From: JAHEYG01 sp040403535
GTDB taxonomy: Bacteria > Bacteroidota > Bacteroidia > B-17B0 > Aurantibacillaceae
Assembly: GCA_040403535.1 (NCBI GenBank)
Contig: JBBAKL010000002.1
Span: 57,552-121,551 of the forward strand
Length of the DNA stretch: 64,000 nt
Reading direction: 5' to 3'
Positions 53,655 through 63,123 of the stretch are shown one piece after another. How positions within the stretch are numbered: position 1 is the stretch's first letter; each line of letters begins with the position of its first letter. A model generated the notes under the pieces. That model saw only the letters and a program-made list of their open reading frames with translations, ran no database searches and was not told the origin of the DNA. Both the position numbers and the translations under genes were made by a program.

Positions 53655-54035
53655 TTAAAGGATTTTAGCCTCTAAACTAATTTCCACATTGGCATCTTTT
53701 GGTAATCGGGCTGCCTGTATGGTGGCACGGGCAGGAAAGTCTTTGGTAAAATATGAACTATACACTTCATTTACATGAACGAAATTGTTCATGTCATTTA
53801 GGAAAATGGTGGTTTTCACAACGTTATCAAAAGTACAGCCGGCTTCTTTTAAAATGGCTTCAATGTAGTCCATCACAATTTTGGTTTCCTCCTTTATATG
53901 AGCTTTAATTAACTTATTGGATTGTAAATCCATGGCAATCGTACCCGAAACGTAAACGCTGTCTCCAACTATAACTGCCTGATTATAAGGCCCAATTGGG
54001 GCCGGTGCGTTCGCTGTGTTTACTATCTTTTTCAT
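53655..54035 (-). CDS. RidA family protein (reactive imine deaminase)
   Basis: A 126-residue YjgF/YER057c/UK114 protein: 'APAPIGPYNQAVIVGDSVYVSG', 'NVVKTTIFLNDMNNFVHVN' and 'PARATIQAARLPKDANVEIS' with the conserved Arg of the active site, ending 'EAKIL'. It is a cytoplasmic trimer hydrolysing 2-aminoacrylate and related enamines from PLP-dependent enzymes. Length is normal. Confidence 0.94.
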   Translation of the reverse strand: MKKIVNTANAPAPIGPYNQAVIVGDSVYVSGTIAMDLQSNKLIKAHIKEETKIVMDYIEAILKEAGCTFDNVVKTTIFLNDMNNFVHVNEVYSSYFTKDFPARATIQAARLPKDANVEISLEAKIL

Positions 54036-54057
54036 AATAAAATCATTTTTGGATAAA

Positions 54058-54065
54058 CAAATATA
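54058..54065 (-). promoter_or_regulatory. -7 box of the ridA-like gene
   Basis: Minus-strand TATATTTG, an exact TAnnTTTG match, 22 bp before the ATG. It borders the terminator of the next upstream minus-strand gene, so its -33 region overlaps that hairpin. Confidence 0.5.
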
Positions 54066-54095
54066 ATAAAAAAGCCACTTGTGAAAGTGGCTTTT
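54066..54095 (-). terminator. Terminator of the zinc metallopeptidase gene (minus strand)
   Basis: An 11-bp stem AAAAGCCACTT / AAGTGGCTTTT (54070-54080, 54085-54095), loop GTGA, with a T-rich run on the minus strand 23 bp after the metallopeptidase stop. Confidence 0.88.
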
Positions 54096-54117
54096 AATAA
54101 AATCTGACAGAAGTTAA

Positions 54118-54822
54118 TTAGTCACGTTCGTTATTACCCATAAACCGCATGATGTAATAAATTAACGTGGTAATGGATGCAAGAGCGGAAACGAAATAAG
54201 TATAAGCAGCCCATTTTAAAGCGTCCTTTGCATCTTCATGTTCTTGTCCATAAGTAATTCTGGATGAGTTTAGCCAGGCTAGTGCCCGCTTACTCGCGTC
54301 AACCTCTACAGGTAATGTGATAATACTAAATAGTGTTAGCATACTTTGGAGAATAATAAAAATTAAAAGCATGGTGTTGCCCATTCGCGGCATCATACCT
54401 CCAATAATAGCCATACCTATTACTAAAAAATTCATAATGGTTGAACTGATTTGTACAGCAGGCACCAGTTTGCTACGCATGGTTAACCAGGTATAAGCGG
54501 TGGCATGCTGAACGGCATGTCCGCATTCGTGTGCCGATACAGCAGCAGCGGCTACATGTCTGCCATGGTAAACATCATGACTTAAATTTACAGTTTTGGT
54601 TAAAGGATTGTAATGGTCGGTTAGTTCACCTTCTACAGAAACGACTTTTACATCGTATATCCCGGATTCGCGGAGCATTTTTTCAGCAACTTCCTTACCG
54701 CTTAAGCCACTTGATAAGCGTTCTTGTGAATAATGAGCGAATTTAGATTTCAAACGTGAGCTTACAAAGAAGCCAATCAGCATAAAAACAATGCCAATTA
54801 AAATCAGAAACGGATCAAACAT
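54118..54822 (-). CDS. Membrane zinc metallopeptidase (YugP/DUF2265 type)
   Basis: A 234-residue integral membrane protein with an N-terminal TM (residues 4-20), a cytoplasmic or loop segment 'GVYHGRHVAAAAVSAHECGH' carrying HExxH (98-102) and 'AVQHATAYTWL', then two or three further TM segments ('FLVIGMAIIGGMM', 'LLIFIILQSMLTLFSIITLP'). The pattern matches the YugP/Zn_peptidase_2 family. Substrate is unknown; relatives are linked to membrane protein processing. Transcribed away from surE. Confidence 0.85.
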   Translation of the reverse strand: MFDPFLILIGIVFMLIGFFVSSRLKSKFAHYSQERLSSGLSGKEVAEKMLRESGIYDVKVVSVEGELTDHYNPLTKTVNLSHDVYHGRHVAAAAVSAHECGHAVQHATAYTWLTMRSKLVPAVQISSTIMNFLVIGMAIIGGMMPRMGNTMLLIFIILQSMLTLFSIITLPVEVDASKRALAWLNSSRITYGQEHEDAKDALKWAAYTYFVSALASITTLIYYIMRFMGNNERD

Positions 54823-54996
54823 AGTTTTGTTTTTTTAATGTGATACTACAAATAAAGTGCCCAAACAATTTATATGACAAAATTACCTCAAATTAACATT
54901 TGCTTCTAACCGCTTGTCAAATTTGCACAGTTTAAAACGGGAGTTCTAACATAAATTAACAAGCTTGTATTAGTAAGTATGTGACGCCATTCAATA

Positions 54997-55030
54997 TTGT
55001 AGCGTTATAGATGATAGCTTTATATTTTTG
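54997..55030 (+). promoter_or_regulatory. Candidate promoter for surE
   Basis: TTG at 54997-54999 and TATTTTTG at 55023-55030, 23 bp apart, 11 bp before the surE ATG; spacer is slightly long for the consensus. Confidence 0.4.
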
Positions 55031-55041
55031 ATTGAAAGCTC

Positions 55042-55809
55042 ATGCAAAAACCTCTCATATTTGTTACAAACGACGACGGAATAAGTGCCCCGGGAATTTT
55101 ATTTTTGGTGAGCATTGCCAAACAATTTGGAGATGTAGCGGTAATTGCGCCAGATAAGCCTCAGTCGGGAATGGGTCATGCGATAACCATTAACTCTACT
55201 TTGCGTCTAAATAAAACCAATCACCATAATGTAATGATTGAATACAGCTGCAGCGGTACACCGGTAGATTGTGTTAAAATGGCTGTAAATAAAATTTTGC
55301 CACGAAAAGCTGATATTATCTTGTCGGGAATAAATCACGGCAGCAACAGCTCCATTAATGTCATTTATTCTGGAACCATGTCTGCAGCCATTGAAGGTGC
55401 TTTAGAGAAAACCCCGGCAATCGGTTTTTCGTTATGCGACTATAGTATAGATGCAGATTTTGCTCAAGCTAAAAAATTTATAGAGCAAATAATTTCTGAA
55501 ACTTTGAAGAATAAGTTACCGGATGGTATTTGCTTAAATGTAAACATACCGAAATTAAAAACCGATGAGATAAAAGGTATAAAAGTTGTAAGACAGGCAA
55601 AAGCGAACTGGGTAGAAGAATTTGAAGAGAGATACGACCCATACGGAAGAGCCTATTATTGGTTAACCGGTAAGTTTGTGAATTTTGAACCTGAATCAAC
55701 CGATACTGACGAGTGGGCATTATCTAACGGATATATTTCGGTGGTTCCAACGCAATGCGATTTAACCTCATATAATAACCTACAAACTATTAAAACATTT
55801 TTACAATGA
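55042..55809 (+). CDS. surE: 5'/3'-nucleotidase SurE
   Basis: A 255-residue phosphatase of nucleoside monophosphates. N-terminal 'IFVTNDDGISAPGI' (D11, D12 metal ligands), 'APDKPQSGMGHAIT', 'YSCSGTPVDCVKMAV' and 'GINHGSNSSINVIYSGTM' complete the site; C-terminal 'ALSNGYISVVPTQCDLT' is typical. Overlaps the next gene by 4 bp. Confidence 0.95.
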   Translation: MQKPLIFVTNDDGISAPGILFLVSIAKQFGDVAVIAPDKPQSGMGHAITINSTLRLNKTNHHNVMIEYSCSGTPVDCVKMAVNKILPRKADIILSGINHGSNSSINVIYSGTMSAAIEGALEKTPAIGFSLCDYSIDADFAQAKKFIEQIISETLKNKLPDGICLNVNIPKLKTDEIKGIKVVRQAKANWVEEFEERYDPYGRAYYWLTGKFVNFEPESTDTDEWALSNGYISVVPTQCDLTSYNNLQTIKTFLQ

Positions 55810-56120
55810 AATGGATAGAAAAGCTGGATAGTTTTTGGAATGGCCTTGTCATTGGCATGTTGTTTCCTGCCTTATGTTTTTTTTGCTACTGGTTGTTTAT
55901 GTATAGTTACATGGGATTTCCGGTGCGATTTGTTAAGTATTTAATGTTTGGTCAGATGCTGAGCAATACAATTAAAATGTGTGCACTTGGAAATTTGCTG
56001 ATCTTTTACTTTTTCCTGAATAAAGGCTTAAATAATGGCACTAAAGGTATAATTACCAGCGTGGTGTTTTATGCCGCACTGGTATTTTATGTAATGTATT
56101 TTCACGAAGAATCGTTTTGA
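55806..56120 (+). CDS. Small membrane protein between surE and lpxB, function unknown
   Basis: A 104-residue, strongly hydrophobic protein with about three TM segments (near 12-33, 52-72 and 83-100) and a basic start 'MKWIEKLDSFWNG'. No family is recognised with certainty. It overlaps surE by four bases (ATGA) and lpxB by four (TTGA), so its expression is tightly coupled to both. This arrangement suggests a role linked to lipid A synthesis or transport, but nothing in the sequence proves it. Confidence 0.75.
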   Translation: MKWIEKLDSFWNGLVIGMLFPALCFFCYWLFMYSYMGFPVRFVKYLMFGQMLSNTIKMCALGNLLIFYFFLNKGLNNGTKGIITSVVFYAALVFYVMYFHEESF

Positions 56121-57238
56121 AGTATTACATCATAGCAGGAGAGCCTTCGGGTGATTTACACGCGTCGAACTTTATGAAAGAACTCAAAGTTTTAGATGCG
56201 CAATTCGATTTTTGCTTTTTAGGTGGCGACTTAATGGAGCAAGTGGCTAACCGTAAGCCAACTATTCATATTAAGCAAATGGCTTTTATGGGCTTTGTTG
56301 ATGTGGCCAAAAATTTAGGCAAGATTAAACGGAACTTCAAAATTGTTAAGCAAGATATTTTAAATTACCAACCCGACGTATTAATTCTAGTTGATTATCC
56401 CGGATTTAATTTACGTATGGCTAAATGGGCAAAAGAAAAAGGTATTAAGGTATTTTATTACATTTCTCCTACTGTTTGGGCATGGAAAGAAAACCGGGTG
56501 GAAATTATAAAGAAATACGTTGATAAATTATTTGTGATATTGCCTTTTGAGGAGGAGTTTTACAAAAAGCATAATTATAAAGTTCATTTTGTTGGTCATC
56601 CCTTGCTGGATGCAATAGAAGAGAGAAAACAAAATATGCCAACTAAAGATGAGTTTATATCGAAAAATAAATTATCACAAAAACCAATAGTTGCGGTTTT
56701 GCCCGGTAGCCGCAAACAGGAAGTGGATTATATGTTTGATATTATGCTTGATGTGGTGGATAATTTAAAGGAGTATCAATTTGTAATTGCTGGCACGGAT
56801 AATTTGCCTTCTGAGGTCTATAATAATGCGCGTAATAAAGGAATACCGGTTGTGTTTAATCAAACCTATGAGTTGATGCGTTATGCAGTGGCTGGTGTAA
56901 TCAAATCGGGTACTTCCAGTTTGGAAAGCGCTTTGTTTGAGTTACCGGAGGTGATTTGTTACAAGGGCGGAGCCTTGTCTTTTTTTATTGCAAAACAATT
57001 GGTAAACGTTAAGTACATTGGGATGCCGAACCTGATAATGGATAAACCCGTTGTGAAAGAATTAATACAAAATGAACTTACAGCTAAAAATATCACAACT
57101 GAATTAAATCTTTTACTTAAGGATCAGGAGTATCGCGCTAATATTTTAAATGATTACAAAGAAATAAAAACAAAACTGGGAGGAGTAGGTGCGTCCATAC
57201 GAATGGCAACCGAAGTTTATAATTCCCTTAAAGGCTAA
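56117..57238 (+). CDS. lpxB: Lipid-A-disaccharide synthase
   Basis: GT19 family glycosyltransferase joining UDP-diacylglucosamine and lipid X; 373 residues, peripheral to the inner membrane. Visible: 'IIAGEPSGDLHASNFMKEL', 'PDVLILVDYPGFNLRMAKWAK', 'YYISPTVWAWKENRVEII' and 'FVGHPLLDAIEE', 'VAVLPGSRKQEVDYM', 'IKSGTSSLESALFELPEVICYK'. The start is TTG, overlapping the previous stop. Shows that this organism makes lipid A. Confidence 0.94.
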   Translation: MKYYIIAGEPSGDLHASNFMKELKVLDAQFDFCFLGGDLMEQVANRKPTIHIKQMAFMGFVDVAKNLGKIKRNFKIVKQDILNYQPDVLILVDYPGFNLRMAKWAKEKGIKVFYYISPTVWAWKENRVEIIKKYVDKLFVILPFEEEFYKKHNYKVHFVGHPLLDAIEERKQNMPTKDEFISKNKLSQKPIVAVLPGSRKQEVDYMFDIMLDVVDNLKEYQFVIAGTDNLPSEVYNNARNKGIPVVFNQTYELMRYAVAGVIKSGTSSLESALFELPEVICYKGGALSFFIAKQLVNVKYIGMPNLIMDKPVVKELIQNELTAKNITTELNLLLKDQEYRANILNDYKEIKTKLGGVGASIRMATEVYNSLKG

Positions 57239-57239
57239 A

Positions 57240-58397
57240 ATGAAAAAGTTACTAAGTTATATTCTGGTTTTATTATCGTTCTGTACTATGGCAGAAGAGG
57301 TGGTTTATATACGCACTTTTGCGCATCTGAAAATTAATGCAGTTACTTTTACTATTGAAAAATCTTCTTATCAGATTTCAGGTGATAATCAATTGCTTCT
57401 TAAAAACAGCGGAGAAGTTATTTTAAAATTAAGCGCGGTAAACGATAGCATAGAAGTAAAATCGTTGGATAAGATCTATGGTCGATTTAAAAATATCCGT
57501 TTCAACGATGAAAACGGGTCCGGAGAAATTAAATTAAAACTAGTGAATCCCGACCGTAAGCCTAGAATTTATCAGGATAATTACATTGTTACTAATGAGG
57601 GAGGACTGCTAAAGATGCTAAACGAAGTAAAGCTGGATAACTATATTGCCGGCGTAGTGGAGGCAGAATCCGGTACACGTTCTATGCCCGAATATTATAA
57701 AGTACAGGCTATTCTTGCACGCACATTCGCTTTAGCACATCTAAACAAGCATTTGCCTGAGGGCTTTTCACTATGCGATCAGGTTCATTGTCAGGCTTAT
57801 TATGGAAAGCCAAGGTATGCTGATATTTTCATTTCAGTAAACGATACTAAAGGAAAAGTAGTGGTGGATGATAATTTAAATTTAATTGTTGCGGCTTTTC
57901 ACAGTAACAGTGGTGGTCAAACAGCAAATTCTGAAGATGTTTGGGGCGCAAGAACCTCTTATTTAAGAAGCGTTAACGATACGTTTAGCACGCGTATGCC
58001 AAATTATAAATGGGAACGGAAAATGCTGGCTGATGACTGGTTAAGTTATTTAAAACTCAAGCACAATTATCCAATTGATGAGCCGTTTGCAAAAGAGCTC
58101 GCACTATCGTTTAAGCAAGATTCACGCAAGGTGTTTTTAGAGGCAAGCAATGTTAAAGTGCCTTTAAAAAATGTTCGTCAAGATTTACAATTGAAGTCAA
58201 CTTATTTCAGCATAATAAATGTTGGTGATACAGTTATTTTTAAAGGAAAGGGTTACGGACATAGTTTAGGAATGTCTCAGGAAGGTGCAATGCAAATGAC
58301 GCGTTTGGGTTACAAATACACAGATGTGCTAAGTTTTTATTATCGTAACATACAGATTATAGACATGAGCAAATTAAGTTTCTTCAGGGATGAATAA
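57240..58397 (+). CDS. SpoIID/LytB domain-containing protein
   Basis: A 385-residue exported protein. I use the ATG at 57240; the frame extends back to 57189 inside lpxB. It has a signal peptide (ending about 'TMAEE'), a beta N-terminal domain and the SpoIID domain from about residue 118: 'LDNYIAGVVEAESGTRSMPEYYKVQAILARTFA' (catalytic Glu; written in part), 'DQVHCQAYYG' and 'HSNSGGQTANSEDVWG', with C-terminal 'GYGHSLGMSQEGAMQM'. Relatives are lytic transglycosylases acting on denuded glycan. It starts one base after lpxB and is probably the end of that operon. Confidence 0.88.
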   Translation: MKKLLSYILVLLSFCTMAEEVVYIRTFAHLKINAVTFTIEKSSYQISGDNQLLLKNSGEVILKLSAVNDSIEVKSLDKIYGRFKNIRFNDENGSGEIKLKLVNPDRKPRIYQDNYIVTNEGGLLKMLNEVKLDNYIAGVVEAESGTRSMPEYYKVQAILARTFALAHLNKHLPEGFSLCDQVHCQAYYGKPRYADIFISVNDTKGKVVVDDNLNLIVAAFHSNSGGQTANSEDVWGARTSYLRSVNDTFSTRMPNYKWERKMLADDWLSYLKLKHNYPIDEPFAKELALSFKQDSRKVFLEASNVKVPLKNVRQDLQLKSTYFSIINVGDTVIFKGKGYGHSLGMSQEGAMQMTRLGYKYTDVLSFYYRNIQIIDMSKLSFFRDE

Positions 58398-58398
58398 C

Positions 58399-59376
58399 TT
58401 AATAATAGCTATAATGTAATTTCACTATCCGCATCGTTTTGTTTATCGGATCGCGAGCAATAAAGGAGTTTAGGATTTTAGTTTCTTTTTCGGTTACGTA
58501 ACTTATTTCTTTTAATAACGTTTCGTTCTTAAATTGCTTTTCAGTATAAATGCAATTGGAGGAATCGCACACATAGGTTGATTTTAAAATCACATCACCA
58601 TTTGCATTTCCTTTAAATTCGGCGGAAGTTAAAATCCCGTTTTCATATTTAAATTCTGAGCTCTGCATAATCCATGCAACTGTATAATGTTCGTTGGTAG
58701 AGATTACTTTACCGGTCTCATCCTTATTTACGATAATTTCTTTATACGGACGGTTTTCACTGTTCAGGCAAATTTGTTTGTATTGAGTTGAAGATATGTC
58801 AACGTATTGAAAGCTGTCAACACTAATTAAAGTTTGGTTACCTAGTATAAACTGGTTTTTGTACTCACTTGCGTTTGTTTCTTTAAAACGTTTTTCGGTT
58901 GTTATTCTGTTTTTACTGTCGTAGTTGAAATAACGGGTTTCATAATAGTTCCCGTCATTAAATCGTTTCATAATAAGGTTATTGTTTTTGTATAGGTAAA
59001 CCGTTGAGATGGTATCGTACACGTACTCGTTCTTTGTGTAAGAATAGCCTTTTGCTATTAAACGTTTTTTGCGGTAAACAGGCTGTACTTGAACTTCTTT
59101 TTGAATGGTTTTGGAAATGGTAGTGTAATAAAACCGACTTAATTTACCATCCGGATTAAATTCATAATAATTCATCAGGTTTTTATCTTCCGCCACCATA
59201 AAGTCTTTCTTGTCAATGATGTCAAAAGTGATGGATTTGATTTTTTTCTCTTTTACAAAACCGGTATTAAATTCAAGTATAGGAGCGAAAGCCGAATTGG
59301 GAGACGGAATCAAAAGGGATTGCGATTTACCAAAAAGCAAAATAACGCAAAAGCATATGTTAAGTAAGTGCTTCAA
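58399..59376 (-). CDS. Secreted hypothetical protein with YD-like strand repeats
   Basis: A 325-residue protein with a signal peptide ('LLNICFCVILLFGKSQS'). The body alternates short strands of the form 'Y-x-N/D-x-G/K-x-x' ('YYEFNPDGKLSRFYYT', 'YFNYDSKNRITTEKRF', 'FKYENGILTSAEFKGN'), reminiscent of the toxin_YD/MORN-like antitoxin repeats. No family is assigned. The start is TTG, overlapping the upstream DUF255 gene by 17 bp; it converges with the SpoIID gene with one base between stops. Confidence 0.72.
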   Translation of the reverse strand: MKHLLNICFCVILLFGKSQSLLIPSPNSAFAPILEFNTGFVKEKKIKSITFDIIDKKDFMVAEDKNLMNYYEFNPDGKLSRFYYTTISKTIQKEVQVQPVYRKKRLIAKGYSYTKNEYVYDTISTVYLYKNNNLIMKRFNDGNYYETRYFNYDSKNRITTEKRFKETNASEYKNQFILGNQTLISVDSFQYVDISSTQYKQICLNSENRPYKEIIVNKDETGKVISTNEHYTVAWIMQSSEFKYENGILTSAEFKGNANGDVILKSTYVCDSSNCIYTEKQFKNETLLKEISYVTEKETKILNSFIARDPINKTMRIVKLHYSYY

Positions 59377-61381
59377 TTTGTCGAACAGCTTCTTCTACTT
59401 TCTCGGTTGGCAGCTGGCACGTTTTGTTTTTACATACGTAAATGAGGGTTTTCCCCTCTATAAAACGGTTTTTTAGCAATTCCAGTTCCGAAGCAAAAGC
59501 GGTTACAACAAAAATGGCGTTTGGAATGTAATAATTATACAGCTTCAGTAATTTTTCATTAACATCTTTACCAACAATGCAAACCTCCGCTTTATCGTTT
59601 AACAGATCCATATACAAACATGCCCAATTACTGTAGCCTGCGCCATAATGCATAATTTCTTCATTCAGGTTCTGGATCATCTGGGTACATTTATGATAGT
59701 AAGGAGTTAGTCCTTTTATTTTGTACAAATGATATAAGTTCACCGCCATTTGCGAATTGGACGAAGGAATCACATTATCACTCATTTCGGTAGTTCTTAC
59801 CACCAGCTTTTCCCCTTTGGAGGAAGTGTAGTAGAATAATTTTGTTTCTTCCGAGTAGAAATTATTAAGGGCGTATTCACATAGCTGATGCGCGTGTTGC
59901 AGCCATTCTTCATTTTGAGTGATTTGATATACGCTGATAAATGCATCTGTAACGAAAGAATAATCATCTAAAAAGCCATCAATTTTAGCGGTACCTGAGC
60001 TGTAACTTCTTTTCAGACTATAATCGCTGCCGCAAAGTTTAGTTTTAATAAAGGTGGCATTTTTTACTGCTAGTTCCTTATAACGCGGTTCATTATAGGT
60101 GAGGTAGCCTTCGCAAAGGGCTTTGCACATTAATCCGTTCCATGCTGTTAAGATTTTATTATCTAAACCCGGTTTAACACGTTTTTCCCGCTCCAATAGT
60201 AGTTTTGATTTACATTCTGAAAGGATGCTGTTTAACTCCGACTCATTTACTCGATGTTTTACCAATACCTCCGCGCTGTTTTCCGTCCGCATTAAAATGT
60301 AGTTGTCGTGTTCCCAATAACCGATATCGTTTACATTGTAGTAATCGGAAAAAAGTTCGTAATTAGTACCCAGTATAGTTTGTAATTCTTCCTTTTGCCA
60401 CACATAATATTTTCCCTCTTCACCCTCGCTGTCTGCATCTAAAGCCGAATAAAATCCGCCTTCTTCACTCTGCCATTCTTTCACAACAAACTCAATAGTT
60501 TCGATGGCAATTTGCTTATAAAGTTTGTTTTTGGTGAAACGATAGGCTTCGCAGTAAAGCGTAATTAACTGGGCATTATCATAAAGCATCTTTTCAAAAT
60601 GCGGCACTTTCCATTGCATATCCACACTGTATCTGGCAAAACCTCCTCCCAGCTGATCGTAAATACCGCCCAAGGCCATTTTTTGCAGCGTTATGTCAAC
60701 ATGCTTCATTACTTCTGAATCATTGTAAATACTGGCGTATTTTAACAGGAAGCTGTAATTGTTTGGTAACGGAAATTTAGGTGCACGGTTGGGTCCGCCT
60801 AAATCATTGTCCATTCTTTTTTTCCAGTTAAAAATGCTTTTTTCTAAAACCGATTTATTTAAAGAAAAGTCTTCGCTTTTTTTAGAATGAATAAGCTCAG
60901 CCTGTTGAACTCCGCCTGTTAAATCAGAAGCGTATTGCAACACTTTGGCTTTGTCGTTTGTATAAAGTTGCTGTAAATTATTTAAAATATTTTTCCATTT
61001 CTCCTTCGGAAAATAAGTGCCGCCATAAATAGGTCTTCCGTCAGGCAGCACAAAGCAGTTGAGTGGCCAACCTCCTTGTCCGCTCATCAACTGCACTGCG
61101 CTCATATACAACATATCCACGTCAGGTCTTTCCTCACGGTCAACCTTTATGTTAATGAAATACTTGTTCATGATTTCAGCTACGCTTTCGTCTTCAAAAC
61201 TTTCGTGTTCCATTACATGGCACCAGTGGCAGGCACTATAACCAATACTCACCAAAACCAGTTTGTCTTCTTTTTTTGCTAAATCAAATGCTTCTGTGTT
61301 CCATGGCAGCCAGTTAACCGGGTTGTAGGCGTGTTGCAGTAAATACGGACTGCTTTCGTTAATGAGTGCGTTTGTATGCAT
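59360..61381 (-). CDS. Thioredoxin-domain protein of the YyaL/DUF255 (SSP411) family
   Basis: A 673-residue cytoplasmic protein. The N-terminal DUF255 thioredoxin-like domain has 'SPYLLQHAYNPVNWLPW', CHWC at 51-54, 'DREERPDVDMLYM' and 'GQGGWPLNCFVLPDGRPIYG'. A long alpha/alpha six-barrel resembling N-acylglucosamine epimerase-type glycosidases follows ('GGFYSALDADSEGEEGKYYVW', 'AWNGLMCKALCEGY'). The family's biochemical activity is not established. Its tail overlaps the next minus-strand gene start by 17 bp. Confidence 0.92.
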   Translation of the reverse strand: MHTNALINESSPYLLQHAYNPVNWLPWNTEAFDLAKKEDKLVLVSIGYSACHWCHVMEHESFEDESVAEIMNKYFINIKVDREERPDVDMLYMSAVQLMSGQGGWPLNCFVLPDGRPIYGGTYFPKEKWKNILNNLQQLYTNDKAKVLQYASDLTGGVQQAELIHSKKSEDFSLNKSVLEKSIFNWKKRMDNDLGGPNRAPKFPLPNNYSFLLKYASIYNDSEVMKHVDITLQKMALGGIYDQLGGGFARYSVDMQWKVPHFEKMLYDNAQLITLYCEAYRFTKNKLYKQIAIETIEFVVKEWQSEEGGFYSALDADSEGEEGKYYVWQKEELQTILGTNYELFSDYYNVNDIGYWEHDNYILMRTENSAEVLVKHRVNESELNSILSECKSKLLLEREKRVKPGLDNKILTAWNGLMCKALCEGYLTYNEPRYKELAVKNATFIKTKLCGSDYSLKRSYSSGTAKIDGFLDDYSFVTDAFISVYQITQNEEWLQHAHQLCEYALNNFYSEETKLFYYTSSKGEKLVVRTTEMSDNVIPSSNSQMAVNLYHLYKIKGLTPYYHKCTQMIQNLNEEIMHYGAGYSNWACLYMDLLNDKAEVCIVGKDVNEKLLKLYNYYIPNAIFVVTAFASELELLKNRFIEGKTLIYVCKNKTCQLPTEKVEEAVRQIEALT

Positions 61382-61461
61382 GATGTAAAGTTAACGTGTA
61401 TTAAACGTTGCTGATTGTTTTTTGTTTAAATAATTATGAAAAAATATGTTTAAATTTAGCT

Positions 61462-63018
61462 ATGCCAAACAGCGCAAACGATCCCTTATACTTATTAATC
61501 AAATCGCTTAGTAAAAGTGAGAAGCGAAATTTTAAGCTCTTTGCTAATCGTTTACAAAGTAATGAAGACAGTAAGTTTTTAGTGTTGTTTGATATTCTGG
61601 ACAAACAAAACGAATACAACGAGGATAAAATATTTCAAAAAACAAGCGAAATTTCTAAAATGCAATTATCCAATGTTAAAGCGCATTTGTACAAACAAAT
61701 TCTGCAAAGTCTGCGGTTAAACGCATCTAACCAGGATCTGGATGTTTACTTAAGAGAGCAAATAGATTACGCGAAATTGCTTTATAACAAAGGTTTGTAT
61801 AATCAGAGTTTAAAAATGCTCGATCGCGCTAAAACTACCGCGTCTGAATTTGAGAAAAACGCTCTGTTGCTTGAAATTTATGAATTCGAAAAACACATCG
61901 AAAGTCAGTATATCACACGAAGTATCGATTCAACAGCAGAAGAATTAACCAGACAATCCAACGTTTTAAATAAAAAAATTATCGGTACCAATACCTTTTC
62001 TAATTTAGGATTACGTTTATATGGACTGTACCTCAAAACCAGTCATATCCGAAACGAAAAAGACTATTTATTTGTTAGCGAATTTTTTAAATCGAATCTT
62101 CCCGCTTATCATATAGATGAACTTAGTTTTTTTGAAAAACTATATCTCTTTCAGTCGTACGTTTGGTATAATTACATAATTCAGGATTTTTTAACTTGCT
62201 ATAAGTATGCCAATAAATGGGTTGATTTATTTGAAGAAAACAGTCACCTCGTGCCCGTATACGCCGATTTATACCTGAAAGGCTTGCACAATTTAATGGC
62301 CGCTCTTTTTTTCATAAACCATAAAACCAAATTTAACGATACGCTTAATAAGCTTGAAAATATAAATAAAGAAGAGTTTATACAGAATAATGAGAATAAC
62401 ACGGTTTTGTTATTTCAGTATTTTTACATCAATAAAATTAATTACCATTTCATGAATGGTGATTTTTCCGGTGGCTTATACCTTGTTAACGAAATTGAAG
62501 ATGGTATAGAGCGTTACTCAAAGAAAATTGATGATAACAGGATCCTGAATTTCTATTATAAAATCGGATGCCTTTATTTCGGCAGTGGCGATAATATCAA
62601 TGCCATCAACTATTTAAACAAGGTGATTAATCATCCCGCTCAAATTCGTGGCGACATTCAGAGTTTTTCGCGTATTCTTAAGTTAATTGCGCATTATGAA
62701 ATGGGAGATAACGAAATGGTGCAGTATCAGGTAAAAGCCGTATACCGTTTTTTATATAAACTGGAAGAATTAAATCAGGTACAACAGTACATTATTTCCT
62801 TCTTGCGTAAGGTGCCGTTAATGGACGCCTCGAGTGTAAAACGAGAGTTCATTAAGCTGCGCTCCAATCTGATTAAGCTGCAACAAGACCCTTACGAAAA
62901 ACGGGCTTTCCTTTATCTTGACATCATCTCCTGGTTAACCTGTAAAATCGAAAACCGAACTATTCAGGAAGTTATGCGTGAAAAAGCCCTTAATAAATCT
63001 AAAATCATTAACGATTAG
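61462..63018 (+). CDS. Large helical protein, function unknown
   Basis: A 518-residue, all-helical cytoplasmic protein with no signal peptide. The N-terminus 'DPLYLLIKSLSKSEKRNFKLF' is charged; the middle and C-terminus contain Tyr/Leu-rich helix pairs spaced like degenerate TPR ('YAKLLYNKGLYNQSLKMLDRA', 'YKIGCLYFGSGDNINAINYLNKV'). No confident family is recognised, though Bacteroidota encode similar proteins of this size. The start at 61462 is preferred over an upstream frame at 61408, which runs through AT-rich leader. Function is unknown; a scaffolding or regulatory role is inferred only from the TPR-like helices. Confidence 0.75.
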   Translation: MPNSANDPLYLLIKSLSKSEKRNFKLFANRLQSNEDSKFLVLFDILDKQNEYNEDKIFQKTSEISKMQLSNVKAHLYKQILQSLRLNASNQDLDVYLREQIDYAKLLYNKGLYNQSLKMLDRAKTTASEFEKNALLLEIYEFEKHIESQYITRSIDSTAEELTRQSNVLNKKIIGTNTFSNLGLRLYGLYLKTSHIRNEKDYLFVSEFFKSNLPAYHIDELSFFEKLYLFQSYVWYNYIIQDFLTCYKYANKWVDLFEENSHLVPVYADLYLKGLHNLMAALFFINHKTKFNDTLNKLENINKEEFIQNNENNTVLLFQYFYINKINYHFMNGDFSGGLYLVNEIEDGIERYSKKIDDNRILNFYYKIGCLYFGSGDNINAINYLNKVINHPAQIRGDIQSFSRILKLIAHYEMGDNEMVQYQVKAVYRFLYKLEELNQVQQYIISFLRKVPLMDASSVKREFIKLRSNLIKLQQDPYEKRAFLYLDIISWLTCKIENRTIQEVMREKALNKSKIIND

Positions 63019-63095
63019 TTTAATAAATAAGTCTGAATATTTGACGTAAGGTTGCTTTTAGTGAGGAGTGGATTTACGGAATGACTTTAAGTTTA

Positions 63096-63103
63096 TACAT
63101 TTG
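63096..63103 (+). promoter_or_regulatory. -7 box for the efflux adaptor gene
   Basis: TACATTTG, an exact TAnnTTTG match, 20 bp before the ATG at 63124. A -33 TTG at the usual distance is not seen. Confidence 0.45.
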
Positions 63104-63123
63104 TAAAGCCCTTTAAATAAAAT

